Assembly (NCBI RefSeq): GCF_900108295.1
Contig: NZ_FNWK01000001.1
Span: forward strand, 620,001-684,000
Length of the DNA stretch: 64,000 bases
Source of the DNA: Sphingopyxis sp. YR583
GTDB taxonomy: Bacteria > Pseudomonadota > Alphaproteobacteria > Sphingomonadales > Sphingomonadaceae
Direction: 5' to 3'
The position numbers and the translations under genes were made by a program. Positions 52,573 to 62,391 of this stretch are shown piece after piece. The notes under the pieces are model-generated. The model saw only the letters and a program-made list of their open reading frames with translations, searched no databases and was not told the origin of the DNA. Numbering within the stretch: position 1 is the first letter of the stretch; each line of letters begins with the position of its first letter.

Positions 52573-53007
52573 TCCCGGTGATCGGAGCTCCTCGCGCACC
52601 CCGGGCGTCGCGCGCGGCCGAGGAGACATGTCCGGCGCGCTCCCGCGCTCGCCGCACGGCCTTCCCCATCCTTGGCTCACCTTTCGTCACCCCGTCGGCA
52701 GGCACCCGCAGAACCTCGATCCGCCGCGCCGCCGGGAGCCGGGCGGGGGAGCGGGAGGCGGCGCGGCCAGATGTGTCCGGGTCTTTCGCGTTCGCCGGCA
52801 ATCGGCGATCGGGCGCCCTGGTCATTATGGCCCGTGCGGATTTCGCGTGCCGGCGCGTCATGGATGTGAGGGGAGACGCGGGGAGACCCCGGCACACCGC
52901 CACCCGTGGCTCCCCCACCCGCACCGCAGCCCGTGTTGCGTAAACGCCTTTCCCGAACGTCTTCATGACATAGGCCTGACCCCGCGCCCCCCGATTGGAC
53001 ACCCCCC
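52573..53007. other. Region between lrp and trpC
   Basis: About 435 bases without a supported gene. It may hold the trpC promoter; no Trp-codon leader peptide or attenuator was recognised. Confidence 0.4.
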
Positions 53008-53874
53008 ATGAACAAGCTTGCCCAGATTTTGGCCACCAAGGCGGCGGAGGTTGCCGCGCGCAAGCGCCAGCGCTCGCTCGACACACTCGATCGCATGCAG
53101 CGCCCGGGCCGACGCGATTTTCAAAAAGCGCTCGCAGAGCGGATTGCCGCCGGCGGCTTCGGCCTCATCGCCGAGATCAAGCGCGCCTCGCCCTCGCGCG
53201 GGCTCATCCGTGAGGATTTCCACCCCGCCCGCCACGCGCGCGCTTATGCCGAGGGCGGCGCCGCATGCCTGTCAGTGCTGACCGATGCGCCGTGGTTCGA
53301 GGGTCATGAAAATTATCTCGTCAACGCGCGCGCTGCGTGCGACATGCCGGTGCTGCGCAAGGATTTCATCATCGATCCCTGGCAGGTCGCCGAAAGCGCG
53401 GCCATCGGCGCCGACGCGATCCTGCTGATCGTTGCGGCGCTGTCCGACACCGCGATGCGCGAAATCGAAGCGGCGGCCATCGAGCGCGATCTCGCAGTGC
53501 TCGTCGAGGTCCATGACGAGAAAGAACTCGGCCGCGCGCTCGGTCAGCTCGCATCGCGCCTCATCGGGATCAACAACCGCGATCTCAAGACCTTCGCGAC
53601 CGATCTTGCGGTGGCCGAGCGCCTCGCGCGCTATGTGCCCAAGGACAGCCTCCTCATCGCCGAAAGCGGCATTCGTCATCATGGCGACTGCGCGCGGCTC
53701 GCAGCTGCGGGGATCAAGGCCTTCCTCGTCGGCGAGAGCCTGATGCGCAGCCATGACATTGCCGAGGCCACACGAACACTGCTCGACCCCGCGGCCGCCA
53801 TCCCGATGGTGCCGCGCCTGTCGACGCCGAGCCACCGCTCGCCGCGAAGCGGACGGGTCGTACGCCGCGCCTGA
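53008..53874 (+). CDS. trpC: Indole-3-glycerol phosphate synthase
   Basis: 288 residues with the TIM-barrel signatures of Trp[14 protein letters not shown] (catalytic lysine), [25 protein letters not shown] and LIAESGI. It closes the indole ring in tryptophan synthesis. The C-terminal ~20 residues ([14 protein letters not shown]) extend past the usual end. No other trp gene is adjacent in view, so it is either separated from the trp operon or a second copy. Confidence 0.93.
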   Translation: MNKLAQILATKAAEVAARKRQRSLDTLDRMQRPGRRDFQKALAERIAAGGFGLIAEIKRASPSRGLIREDFHPARHARAYAEGGAACLSVLTDAPWFEGHENYLVNARAACDMPVLRKDFIIDPWQVAESAAIGADAILLIVAALSDTAMREIEAAAIERDLAVLVEVHDEKELGRALGQLASRLIGINNRDLKTFATDLAVAERLARYVPKDSLLIAESGIRHHGDCARLAAAGIKAFLVGESLMRSHDIAEATRTLLDPAAAIPMVPRLSTPSHRSPRSGRVVRRA

Positions 53875-53934
53875 CCGGCCAGCAGCCCCGCGTCCGCCTT
53901 GCATCTTCCCGAGTTCCATGGATTATCGGTTCGC

Positions 53935-55443
53935 ATGAGAAAAACCCTGATCGCTGCCCTGCTGATGGCCGCCCTGACAGGGCCCAACTTCGCGGTCGCG
54001 GCGGAGGCGCCAGCTGCCCCGGTCGTTCCCGCCCCGCCGGCGGCGTTACCGCCCGAGACGGTCCGGTCGGACTTCGCCTATCTGTACGACACGCTGCAGG
54101 AGGCGCATTACGATCTCTACGCGCACCGTCCGAAGGCCGAGTATGACGATTATTACCGGACATTGCTGGCGACGATCGAGGGACCGATGGATCCGACCGC
54201 CACCGCAATCCTGTTCCAGAAATTCGTGGCCTATGGCCGGATCGGTCATGCCCGCATCAACGCGCCGATCGCGGCGTTCGTTACGCATCTGCAGAGCGGC
54301 GGAACATTTCTGCCGATCTTCATCCGCGTCGACGGCGATCGCGTGACGCTCACCGAGACCGCTGACCAGAATGGCGTGCTGCGGGCCGGCACCGAAATCC
54401 TCGCGATAAACGGCGTGCCGATCCGCGAGCTGTTGGACCAGCTCTCGGCCTATGTCTCGGCCGAGCGCCCCTATATGGCGCATGCGCAGATGGAGGAGAG
54501 TTTCCACGCGCTTCTCTGGCTCGACCGTGGAGCGGTGAGTGCGGTCACCGTCACAGCGAGACTGGCAGACAAGACCGTGAGGGTCCCGGTCGACGCGATC
54601 AACTTCGAGCAGCGTGCCGCGCTCGCCAAGCGCTTTCCTGCACCGCAGCCGTCGGTCGATTTCGGGACGCGCGAGCATAGACCGCTGGACGGCGGGCTCG
54701 CCTATCTTCGACCCGGCCCCTTCTACAATATCGAGACGACCGGCGACGGGCCGGCGCCGTCCTATGAGGCCTCCTCGTTCCGCAATTTCATCGACGACAG
54801 CTTCCGCAAGATCATTGCGAACGGCGCCACCGACCTGATCCTCGACCTTCGGAACAACCCGGGCGGGGACAACAGCTTCAGCGATCCGATGGTCGCCTGG
54901 TTCGCCGACCGCCCCTTCCGCTTCGCATCGTCGTTCATGCTTAAGGCGAGCGCGGCGACAAAGGCCGACTATGCCCGCCAGCGCGCCGCAGGCACGCCAA
55001 TCGATGCGGATTTCCTGAAGCAGATCGAGGCTGAGGAGCGCCAGCCCAACGGTACCCGCTACGCCTATGCGCTGCCGATGGTGATGCCGCGGCCCGAACC
55101 GCGCTTCAAAGGAAGGGTCTGGGTGCTGGTCAATCGCCACAGCTATTCCAACGCGGCCTCGGTCGCGGCGCTCGTCCAGGATTATGGCTTCGGCAAGGTG
55201 ATTGGCGAGGAAACCGCAGACGTGGCGTCAAACTATGCCTCGGTCCAGCATTTCACTTTGCCGGGTACCGGAATCGTCGTCACCTACCCCAAAAGCCATT
55301 TTCTCCGCCCGAATGGCAAAGACGAGGTAGAAGGCGTAGTACCCCACCTTCCCTTTGCGACTCACCAGATCGCGACATCGGAAGACTCTGTGCTCGACGC
55401 TGCGTTCAAGATCGTTCGGTCAGGCCATCGCGCGCAGCCCTGA
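53935..55443 (+). CDS. S41-family (C-terminal processing protease-like) peptidase
   Basis: About 502 residues from ATG 53935. Signal peptide (LIAALLMAALTGPNFAVAA), an N-terminal helical part, a PDZ-like segment (NGVLRAGTEILAINGVPIRE) and the S41 core: ATDLILDLRNNPGGDNSF and WVLVNRHSYSNAASVAALVQ with the nucleophile serine, then FGKVIGEETADV with the general-base lysine region. It is a periplasmic or secreted serine peptidase of unknown substrate. It follows trpC by 60 bases on the same strand but its function looks unrelated. Confidence 0.88.
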   Translation: MRKTLIAALLMAALTGPNFAVAAEAPAAPVVPAPPAALPPETVRSDFAYLYDTLQEAHYDLYAHRPKAEYDDYYRTLLATIEGPMDPTATAILFQKFVAYGRIGHARINAPIAAFVTHLQSGGTFLPIFIRVDGDRVTLTETADQNGVLRAGTEILAINGVPIRELLDQLSAYVSAERPYMAHAQMEESFHALLWLDRGAVSAVTVTARLADKTVRVPVDAINFEQRAALAKRFPAPQPSVDFGTREHRPLDGGLAYLRPGPFYNIETTGDGPAPSYEASSFRNFIDDSFRKIIANGATDLILDLRNNPGGDNSFSDPMVAWFADRPFRFASSFMLKASAATKADYARQRAAGTPIDADFLKQIEAEERQPNGTRYAYALPMVMPRPEPRFKGRVWVLVNRHSYSNAASVAALVQDYGFGKVIGEETADVASNYASVQHFTLPGTGIVVTYPKSHFLRPNGKDEVEGVVPHLPFATHQIATSEDSVLDAAFKIVRSGHRAQP

Positions 55444-55466
55444 ACGCGAATGCCCAAAGGGCCAAG

Positions 55467-56426
55467 CTAGGTGTTTGGTCCCGGCATTTGGTGGTTCGGA
55501 TTGACGATGAATCGATCTGGCTCTGAAGTCCAGCATTTGCAGATGTATTCGTAGGGATTGAGCCCACTGAGCGTCTTGAGCCGACGAGCGAAGTTATAGG
55601 CATCCATGAAGTCGGCGAGATGCGTGCGCAGCTCGTCATGACTATCGTAGTGGAAGCGTTCGACGGTTGCATTTTTGATCGTGCGGTTCATCCGCTCGAC
55701 CTGCCCATTGGTCCATGGATGGTTCGGCTTGGTGAGGCGGTGCTCGATGTCGTTTGCCTCGCAGATCATGTCGAAGCGCATCTGGCGCGACCAGGCGGTG
55801 TTGCGATTGCGCGGCTGCTCGGCGAACTGGATGCCATTATCGGTCAGGATCGTGTGGATACGGTAGGGCACGGCTTCCAGCAGGTGATCGAGGAACTCCC
55901 ATGCGGTTCGCCTGTCGGCCTTGTCGACCAGCCGGGTGACTGCGAACTTGCTGGTTCGGTCGATGGCGACGAACAGGTGCAGCTTGCCTTCGGCCGTTTG
56001 CACCTCCGCGATGTCCATGTGGAAGAAGCCAATGGGATATCGCTTGAAGCGCTGCCGTTTGGGCTTGTCGCCATCGATGTCGGGCAAACGTGAGATGCCA
56101 TGGCGCTGCAGGCAGCGATGTAGCGCTGACCGTGTCAGATGCGGGATCGAGGGTTGCAGGGCATAGAGACAGTCGTCGAGTGGCAGCAGTGTGTGCCGTC
56201 GGAATGCGACGATCATCGTCTCCTCAGCTTCGCTCAACGTCGTGGAATGAGGGGCCTTCGGCCCGGTCTTCAGATCTTCGACCGTCGTTCGTTTACGCCA
56301 CTTCGCCACTGTCTTGGGGTTGATCCCCAGTTCCCGGCTCAGCGTCGCGAGCGAAGCTTGCGATCGCTGTATTGCTGCTCGGACGGCGTGCGTGGTCGTG
56401 GCGCTCCCGTGACGTACTTGTCCCAT
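55467..56426 (-). CDS. IS481-family transposase
   Basis: 319 residues from ATG 56426; an upstream ATG at 56441 is also possible. N-terminal helix-turn-helix (QASLATLSRELGINPKTVAK), then the DDE core: FFHMDIAEVQT (first D), ILTDNGIQFAEQ (second D) and HPWTNGQVERMNRTIK (E). The frame appears complete, so the element may be active. The stop codon TAG is part of the terminal CTAG. Confidence 0.93.
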   Translation of the reverse strand: MGQVRHGSATTTHAVRAAIQRSQASLATLSRELGINPKTVAKWRKRTTVEDLKTGPKAPHSTTLSEAEETMIVAFRRHTLLPLDDCLYALQPSIPHLTRSALHRCLQRHGISRLPDIDGDKPKRQRFKRYPIGFFHMDIAEVQTAEGKLHLFVAIDRTSKFAVTRLVDKADRRTAWEFLDHLLEAVPYRIHTILTDNGIQFAEQPRNRNTAWSRQMRFDMICEANDIEHRLTKPNHPWTNGQVERMNRTIKNATVERFHYDSHDELRTHLADFMDAYNFARRLKTLSGLNPYEYICKCWTSEPDRFIVNPNHQMPGPNT

Positions 56427-56487
56427 ATGGCTTCCTTCCATTCCAACGAAAGGATCGCACCATCAAACCGTGGGATCAAACACCTAG
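55467..56487. mobile_element. IS481-family insertion sequence
   Basis: The ends share inverted repeats beginning TAGGTGTTTG: the left end reads CTAGGTGTTTGGTCCC from 55467 and the right end is its near-complement, TGGGATCAAACACCTAG up to 56487. Both ends are flanked by CTAG, a target known for IS481-type elements. CTAG is self-complementary, so it may be target duplication, giving an element of 55471-56483. It carries one transposase gene and lies between the S41 peptidase and an M16 peptidase gene. Confidence 0.85.
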
Positions 56488-56541
56488 TCCTGGCTGGTGG
56501 AAACCAGGGGGTCATGTCAACAGCCGCAGAAGATACAAACA

Positions 56542-56573
56542 TAGGTGCCCGCTTCAAAACAAGCGGGCACCTA
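56542..56573. terminator. Perfect hairpin between the IS and the M16 gene
   Basis: TAGGTGCCCGCTT (56542-56554) pairs perfectly with 56561-56573 across CAAAAC. It lies about 110 bases past the stop of the minus-strand M16 gene and probably marks the end of the receptor-M16-M16 operon. There is no long T-run. Confidence 0.6.
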
Positions 56574-56683
56574 CTGATGAAACTGTGGGGATGAATTATC
56601 GCTTACATTTCTATAAGGCGGATCAAATGTCTGCTTCGTTTCGAAGGGGCCGACAAAGTGTCTTCTGAAGGCTTATCCGCTTT

Positions 56684-59518
56684 TTACCCAGCAGGCTTCT
56701 GGTCGACGGGCCTCATGATGAAGCGCTTCAAATTTTCCGATCTCAGCAGTTCTTTTGCCTTTTCGTGAACCCCTATCCGCGTCGGCGCCAAGTAGACAGG
56801 GAAATCAAATGCAGAATTATTCCCTTTGTAATCGAAGAACCGATTCATAAAATAATTTGCCCAAAAATAGTTGTCTCCGCGACTCTGCTGCCTGAAGTAA
56901 TCTTTTTCGATCTTAGCGGCAGCCGTTATCTCCGAATCAGTAGGACCTTCTTCGACGAGACGCTCTATCTCTTCGACAGCCGCGTCCATAAGGCGATCAA
57001 AATTTTCATCAGCGCATTGAAAATCAACGTAGGTGGAGTATTCGCCGTTTCTCATTACACGGCTCTGCGCTATGACTGAATAGGTACCTTGTTCTTTTTC
57101 TCGAATACGGTCGCGAAGTCGCTGTGACAGAATAAGATTGAGGCCTCGCACCTGCACTTTATCTGATTCCTGAACTGCTGTCCCGTTCCCGTTTATATAA
57201 AGGAACACGCGAGCCTTTCCGGGTTCGGCTAAATACACTGTTTTGGTAAGTGCTCCCGGACGCAATGTGTGCTTAAGGCCCTCTTTGTCGGATAAAGACC
57301 TCCGGCCAGGAAGAGCCGCAATATAGCGAACGACATAAGGCATGACCTGATCAATGTCGTAATCCCCTGTCACAGCGAAGACAAATTCTCCTGTCGGCCC
57401 GTAAAAATGGTCAAACATTCTATATGCTTGCTCAAAGGTCAAAGATCTTATCTGATCAGCGGTTGGCATTCCTCTTTCAACAAACTCGAACTTGGTTTCC
57501 GCCTCGATCTCTTTAGAAAATTTTTCGTCAGTCGGAGAAATCCAATCTTCGGTACTCTGAGCCATGTATTTCTGGCGATCCGGAAACGACTTCAACCGAC
57601 CTTCACGGTCTAACTGAAAATGTGAATAGAAGATTTTCATCAACGTCTCAATGTCGGCCTGCGGACCACCACTGAGCATTTCGGTCTTGTCCGCACCTAC
57701 GCGATTGGCAGCCCAAATATTCTTTTCAGCCAATAGACGCCAATCGTCCACTGGCGTCAGGCCCGGCGCAGTTCGCCACAGGACATCCGAGCCGACAGAC
57801 GCGGCCAGGAAGTCTTCGGTAGGAACATCGTTGGTCCCGAAACGACGGAGCGCCGTCATAAGTACATAGCCCTTCCCCATTCTCGGATATTGCGCTGGCC
57901 GAAAAATGACAGAAATTCCGTTTTCCGGAATGAGCACGCGGGTCACGCCAGACCCCTCGAAGTACTCTACATTTGGAGAACCTCGATACTCTGGAACCGC
58001 CACCTTCACCTTAAGGTCAGCGACCGGAACCGGCGATGAATAGCGACGAGAAGGTACCGCCCGCCCTCTCGCCAGCAATTTTTTGGCATCACTTATTTTC
58101 GCCAAATCTGCTTTACTAGCACCCGTAAGTATAATGTCTTCCGCGGGAGAGCGCAACCACTCACGCGCTATTTGTGAGACCTCATCGACAGTGATGGATC
58201 GGAGTATGTTGTGTTTAATCTGATTGCGCGCCTCGCTATCCATGGCGGGCATTCCCATCATCCATTCGGAAATAAGATTTCGCACGACGGCAGGAGAAAG
58301 CGAACGTTGGTCACTCGCCAAAGATTTGAGTAGATATTCACGAGCTTCGTCAAATTCAGATTCAGAGAATCCGTAGTCAATTATTGATTTCCTAATACCA
58401 AACTGCAAATCTATTGACGCATCCGTTTTTTTCTTTTCCCGAGTAGGAATAGATACCCGGATCCCCTTTGTATCGCCCGTCAATGCGACCATGGAGGTAC
58501 TCCCTACCTCTTTAATTCCATGGGGCATTCCATTAAGTGTATCAAATCCCAATATACCGGAACGCATAACAATCATTCTATCTAATATTGCAATAATGAA
58601 TGAGTTTCGCAGAGACTTCTCGCCCGATGTATTTTCGAAATTTTTTAACGAAATCAAATTCAATAAAGGCACCTCAATGCCAGGTTGTACAGCGAGGTGC
58701 ACTCTACGACCTGGTCGCACTGCAACATTCGAAGGAACGAACCCCTTCATTTCATTAGAAACCATATCGGAAAATATTTTTCTTACTTCGGATTCTAATA
58801 TTTTTGGGTCCAAATCGCCAACTACAATTAGCGCTTGGTTTTGTGGCTGATACCATTCGTCATAGAATCGGAGTGCAGCCGCAGTATTCTCTGAGGCCAT
58901 TGAATTTAAGCGCTGTTCCAGCGTACTTAGATGTCCAGAACCTACCAACTGCGGCGCGTAGCGATCAAATAATCGTGCCTCCGCATCTTCGAACCGCAAA
59001 AGCTCCGCACTCACCGCTTTACGCTCGCGAGCGTCTCCATCTCGAGACAATTTCGCGCCCTGAGCCCAGCCACGCTGAATCTGCAACGCTTCGCGCAACA
59101 GATCAGGTCGATCAGATGGTATCGACAAAATATAGACGGTCCGATCCCAATGCGTTTCTGCGTTGAAATCAACTCCCGTCTGACCTCCCCAGCTTGGTAC
59201 CCACTCCCAGACGCTTTTCTTCACATCAGCAGCCACATGATTGGCGACGATATGTTCTACAAGATGAGCCGCTTCAATTTGATCAGGCGCTTCATTTTTC
59301 ATTCCGGCGCGAACCACTAGGCGTAGTTCTATCCGCCCCTTGGGATTGTTATTGCGTTGAATAATATATCCGAAGCCATTTTCAAGATTTCCTGACCGAA
59401 ATTGATCGATCGCGTTTTCTTCGTGAACTTTAGAATCCTGCGTCATTTGCGAGTGCAACAAGGGGCTTGTCACGCCGAAAACGACAATTGCGGTCGAGAG
59501 CATAAGAATTCGCTTCAT
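56684..59518 (-). CDS. M16-family metallopeptidase (operon gene 3)
   Basis: About 944 residues from ATG 59518. Signal peptide (RILMLSTAIVVFGVTSPLL), zinc motif HLVEH (85-89) and a downstream RKAVSAELLRFED with the third ligand. The second M16 half follows, with YGPTGEFVFAVTGDYD near residue 690. It is last in a unit of receptor, M16 and M16 genes. The DNA is visibly more AT-rich than the core genes. It is expected in the periplasm, degrading a peptide or protein taken up by the receptor. Confidence 0.88.
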   Translation of the reverse strand: MKRILMLSTAIVVFGVTSPLLHSQMTQDSKVHEENAIDQFRSGNLENGFGYIIQRNNNPKGRIELRLVVRAGMKNEAPDQIEAAHLVEHIVANHVAADVKKSVWEWVPSWGGQTGVDFNAETHWDRTVYILSIPSDRPDLLREALQIQRGWAQGAKLSRDGDARERKAVSAELLRFEDAEARLFDRYAPQLVGSGHLSTLEQRLNSMASENTAAALRFYDEWYQPQNQALIVVGDLDPKILESEVRKIFSDMVSNEMKGFVPSNVAVRPGRRVHLAVQPGIEVPLLNLISLKNFENTSGEKSLRNSFIIAILDRMIVMRSGILGFDTLNGMPHGIKEVGSTSMVALTGDTKGIRVSIPTREKKKTDASIDLQFGIRKSIIDYGFSESEFDEAREYLLKSLASDQRSLSPAVVRNLISEWMMGMPAMDSEARNQIKHNILRSITVDEVSQIAREWLRSPAEDIILTGASKADLAKISDAKKLLARGRAVPSRRYSSPVPVADLKVKVAVPEYRGSPNVEYFEGSGVTRVLIPENGISVIFRPAQYPRMGKGYVLMTALRRFGTNDVPTEDFLAASVGSDVLWRTAPGLTPVDDWRLLAEKNIWAANRVGADKTEMLSGGPQADIETLMKIFYSHFQLDREGRLKSFPDRQKYMAQSTEDWISPTDEKFSKEIEAETKFEFVERGMPTADQIRSLTFEQAYRMFDHFYGPTGEFVFAVTGDYDIDQVMPYVVRYIAALPGRRSLSDKEGLKHTLRPGALTKTVYLAEPGKARVFLYINGNGTAVQESDKVQVRGLNLILSQRLRDRIREKEQGTYSVIAQSRVMRNGEYSTYVDFQCADENFDRLMDAAVEEIERLVEEGPTDSEITAAAKIEKDYFRQQSRGDNYFWANYFMNRFFDYKGNNSAFDFPVYLAPTRIGVHEKAKELLRSENLKRFIMRPVDQKPAG

Positions 59519-59624
59519 AAAGACTCCATCTATTGAAAAGGGCGGCGCGCAACTATGCCACAATGAAAAACTTCTAAGGTTTTGGTTATGTAGAATTTAT
59601 CCGCATCGCGGATCAAACAGGACT

Positions 59625-62369
59625 CTATAAACCAGAACTTTGGTCGCTCGTCGGGGTCGCCGAATTGGCCGCAATCGGAAGTTGGACAATCTCGGCGAGG
59701 CGGGAAAGGTCGGTGAACCGTTCCACCCAAGCTAGGATATCTCTGTAATTCGGAGGGTTAGCGCCTTGTACTGAGCCCCTAACAAGCCATCGCTCCGCAA
59801 TGGCAGTATTATTTGCTCGACGAGGTGGCAATTTCAAAACTCCAGCGAACTCCTCTTGCGTAACACCACGTTTCCGCAAACTTAGCAGTTCGTCCTTCAC
59901 AGCCTCAATGAGCCGTTCCACATTTCTAGGATCACAATTGAATTCTATGTTGAAACTCGCCCGATCAGGCTTCGCTGAGCGCATGAAAAAAGCCGACACG
60001 GAGTATGAAGCCTTTTCTGCAACCCTTATTCTTGCCTCGAGACGCTCGCGAACGATCTTAACGGCTAATTCTCCGGCATGATCAGATGCAGGATCAAGGT
60101 CGCTACGCTGAATTGTTAATCGTACAATCGCAGCGTCTTTGCCGTCATAGACCGTGGTCCGGCTGGCTTCCGTGTCTGGCAGCTTTCGCACGCTCGGAAC
60201 ATTGACTCGAACCGATGCAGGAATGTCGAGCCTATCAGCAACCGATTGGTAAACGTCACCCGGCTGGAGGTTTCCGGTTATCACGATCGTCATGGATTCA
60301 GTATCGCTGAAAATTTCGCGATGAAAGCCGCAAATCCTCCTGAAGTCGAGCTCCTGTTCGCTGAGCCCAAGTATCGGATTAGCTAACACCTTTGCCACTG
60401 CCTGTTCGAACTTGGTCCGAGGGAGAAACGCAGTGTCCGGCTCGTCAATGTTACGAGCAATCCGCGACATCACTTCCCCATAACCTTCCCTGCTACAGCG
60501 CGCCTGAACGAACTGCGCTCGCGCAATTTTTAAGATTAAATTCCATTTGTCGGCGGGTCCGCCAATTTTCAGTTCTTCACGATCAGCTGTAGCTGACAGA
60601 TCAAACATGATTCCATTAGATTGAAGAAAGTTCTGGGCTTCAAACTGGTTTAATCCCGCGAAGCCTGACGCCTTCACCACATCACCGACCGCCAGCACCT
60701 GTTCCATCTTATCGACCGGGAACCGCGAAGCGCCTCCAGGCCGCAGCAGAGCCGCCTCTACGTGGGACGCAATTGTCCGCTTGAAGAGCAAAGTTGCGCC
60801 AGACTTTGGCAATGTCCAGCGCATGAAGCCATCCGCTTCTGACTTGGGGTCTCGAAAAACGGCGGGTGAAGAATTTAGCGGCTCAAATACTGGAAGCCTC
60901 AATTTCGGAATCGAGAGCGGCAACGGCTTTACGCGGTCGGCCTGCGCTATTAACTCGTCCACGGCCTTCTTATCGGGAACAAATGCCGAATTTTTTGGCG
61001 AATGGAAAACGAAAATGTCGCGGTGAGTTGGATCAAGAATTTGCCGGAACGCCTGATTGAATTCAGCAGGCGTCATCGACTCGATTGCCGCTCGGATATC
61101 CGCTACCGACGCATCGGACGCTCCAAAGAGGAAATGATCTACCCAACGGTTGTGAGTCTCCCCAATATCATCGTCGTCTTTCAACCTATAAAGCGCCGCA
61201 GTTTTAGCTTTTTTGATAGACTTATCGTCGAAATCTTCGCGATGTATTGTAGATATGAGGTGGAAAATCTCGGCCAGTCCTGCCGCGGTGCGCTCAGAAC
61301 GTACGCGCGCTTTAAAGCTATATATATCGACTCCACTTGCTCCCGCAAAATTTCCCGGCTCTACGTCTGCTAAAAGCTCAATTGTCGGGGCTGCATATCG
61401 TTGCGTAAGGCCGGCCATTGCATCGGGCAGCAGATGGTTGGCAATCCGCAGGACCGCTGTCTCCCTCGCTCGTTGAACTTGACCCCGCTTCGTTCGCCTA
61501 AATTTGTAAGTCACCTCGACGCGGGTGGAACTTTGGTCAGGGTGGGAAACATCAATATATCTGCCCCCTGTAATATCAGAGACCGTGGTTCCCAGTGGGG
61601 CAGGCACCTCTCGGGCTGGAAGCGGGCCGAGGCGCGAGGAAATTTCCCCGAACACGATGTTTGGGTCAATCGCGCCCACGATTACGACAGCCATATTGCC
61701 GGGAACGTAATAGCGGCCGTGTAGTGCCCTGACAGTTTCAGGGCCCGCGCTGACCGTTCCCCGCAACGGTATCTCCCAATGGTAAAGCGCGTCTCGCGGA
61801 TACCAATTGTGGTGTCGAACCCCTAAGTTCGAGTGAAAAGATGGCGCCGCAAGTCGTGCCTCCTCAGCCACCACCTTACGCTCGCGATCAATCTCATCAT
61901 CCTCTAGCTTCATTGAGGAAGCCCAATCAGTAAGTATTTCAATTCCCGCTGTTAGGGCCGCAGGATCTCCCGCAGGGACCTTGACAGTGTAGCTCGTAAA
62001 TTGGAAACCGGCGCCCGCTCCATAGTCGCGGCCAGGAGTTCCACCCATCCGCGAAACGCGCTCAGAAATTGAACCTTTGGTGTCAACATCTCTTAGCTTT
62101 GCCACTACGATATGCTCAATGACATGAGCTGCTTCCAGTTCATGAGGCACGCCGTGCGCCGCCCCTACCCGGACAATGAGCGAAATGCTGATCTTGTCCG
62201 AGGAGGGCCCCTTGCGCTGGATGTAGTAGGCTAACCCATTCGCGAGGGTACCAGTTTGCAAACTTCTCGCAGTTTCTCGATCGATTCCATCCTGCGCGGC
62301 CACACTCACAGTAACACCAAAAAATATGAGAGCGATAAAATACAACAACGCTACTTTGAAGAATTTCAT
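59625..62369 (-). CDS. M16-family metallopeptidase (operon gene 2)
   Basis: About 914 residues from ATG 62369; the ribosome-binding site is weak. Signal peptide (VALLYFIALIFFGVTVSVAA), zinc motif HVIEH (82-86), the downstream DRERKVVAEEARL glutamate, and a second M16 half (around FSDTESMTIVITGNLQPG). It is about 105 bases ahead of the next M16 gene and 22 bases behind the receptor gene. The two peptidases are clearly related but diverged, so they may form a heterodimer or cut different sites. Confidence 0.88.
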   Translation of the reverse strand: MKFFKVALLYFIALIFFGVTVSVAAQDGIDRETARSLQTGTLANGLAYYIQRKGPSSDKISISLIVRVGAAHGVPHELEAAHVIEHIVVAKLRDVDTKGSISERVSRMGGTPGRDYGAGAGFQFTSYTVKVPAGDPAALTAGIEILTDWASSMKLEDDEIDRERKVVAEEARLAAPSFHSNLGVRHHNWYPRDALYHWEIPLRGTVSAGPETVRALHGRYYVPGNMAVVIVGAIDPNIVFGEISSRLGPLPAREVPAPLGTTVSDITGGRYIDVSHPDQSSTRVEVTYKFRRTKRGQVQRARETAVLRIANHLLPDAMAGLTQRYAAPTIELLADVEPGNFAGASGVDIYSFKARVRSERTAAGLAEIFHLISTIHREDFDDKSIKKAKTAALYRLKDDDDIGETHNRWVDHFLFGASDASVADIRAAIESMTPAEFNQAFRQILDPTHRDIFVFHSPKNSAFVPDKKAVDELIAQADRVKPLPLSIPKLRLPVFEPLNSSPAVFRDPKSEADGFMRWTLPKSGATLLFKRTIASHVEAALLRPGGASRFPVDKMEQVLAVGDVVKASGFAGLNQFEAQNFLQSNGIMFDLSATADREELKIGGPADKWNLILKIARAQFVQARCSREGYGEVMSRIARNIDEPDTAFLPRTKFEQAVAKVLANPILGLSEQELDFRRICGFHREIFSDTESMTIVITGNLQPGDVYQSVADRLDIPASVRVNVPSVRKLPDTEASRTTVYDGKDAAIVRLTIQRSDLDPASDHAGELAVKIVRERLEARIRVAEKASYSVSAFFMRSAKPDRASFNIEFNCDPRNVERLIEAVKDELLSLRKRGVTQEEFAGVLKLPPRRANNTAIAERWLVRGSVQGANPPNYRDILAWVERFTDLSRLAEIVQLPIAANSATPTSDQSSGL

Positions 62370-62391
62370 AAATAAAACCCACGAAAATCCA

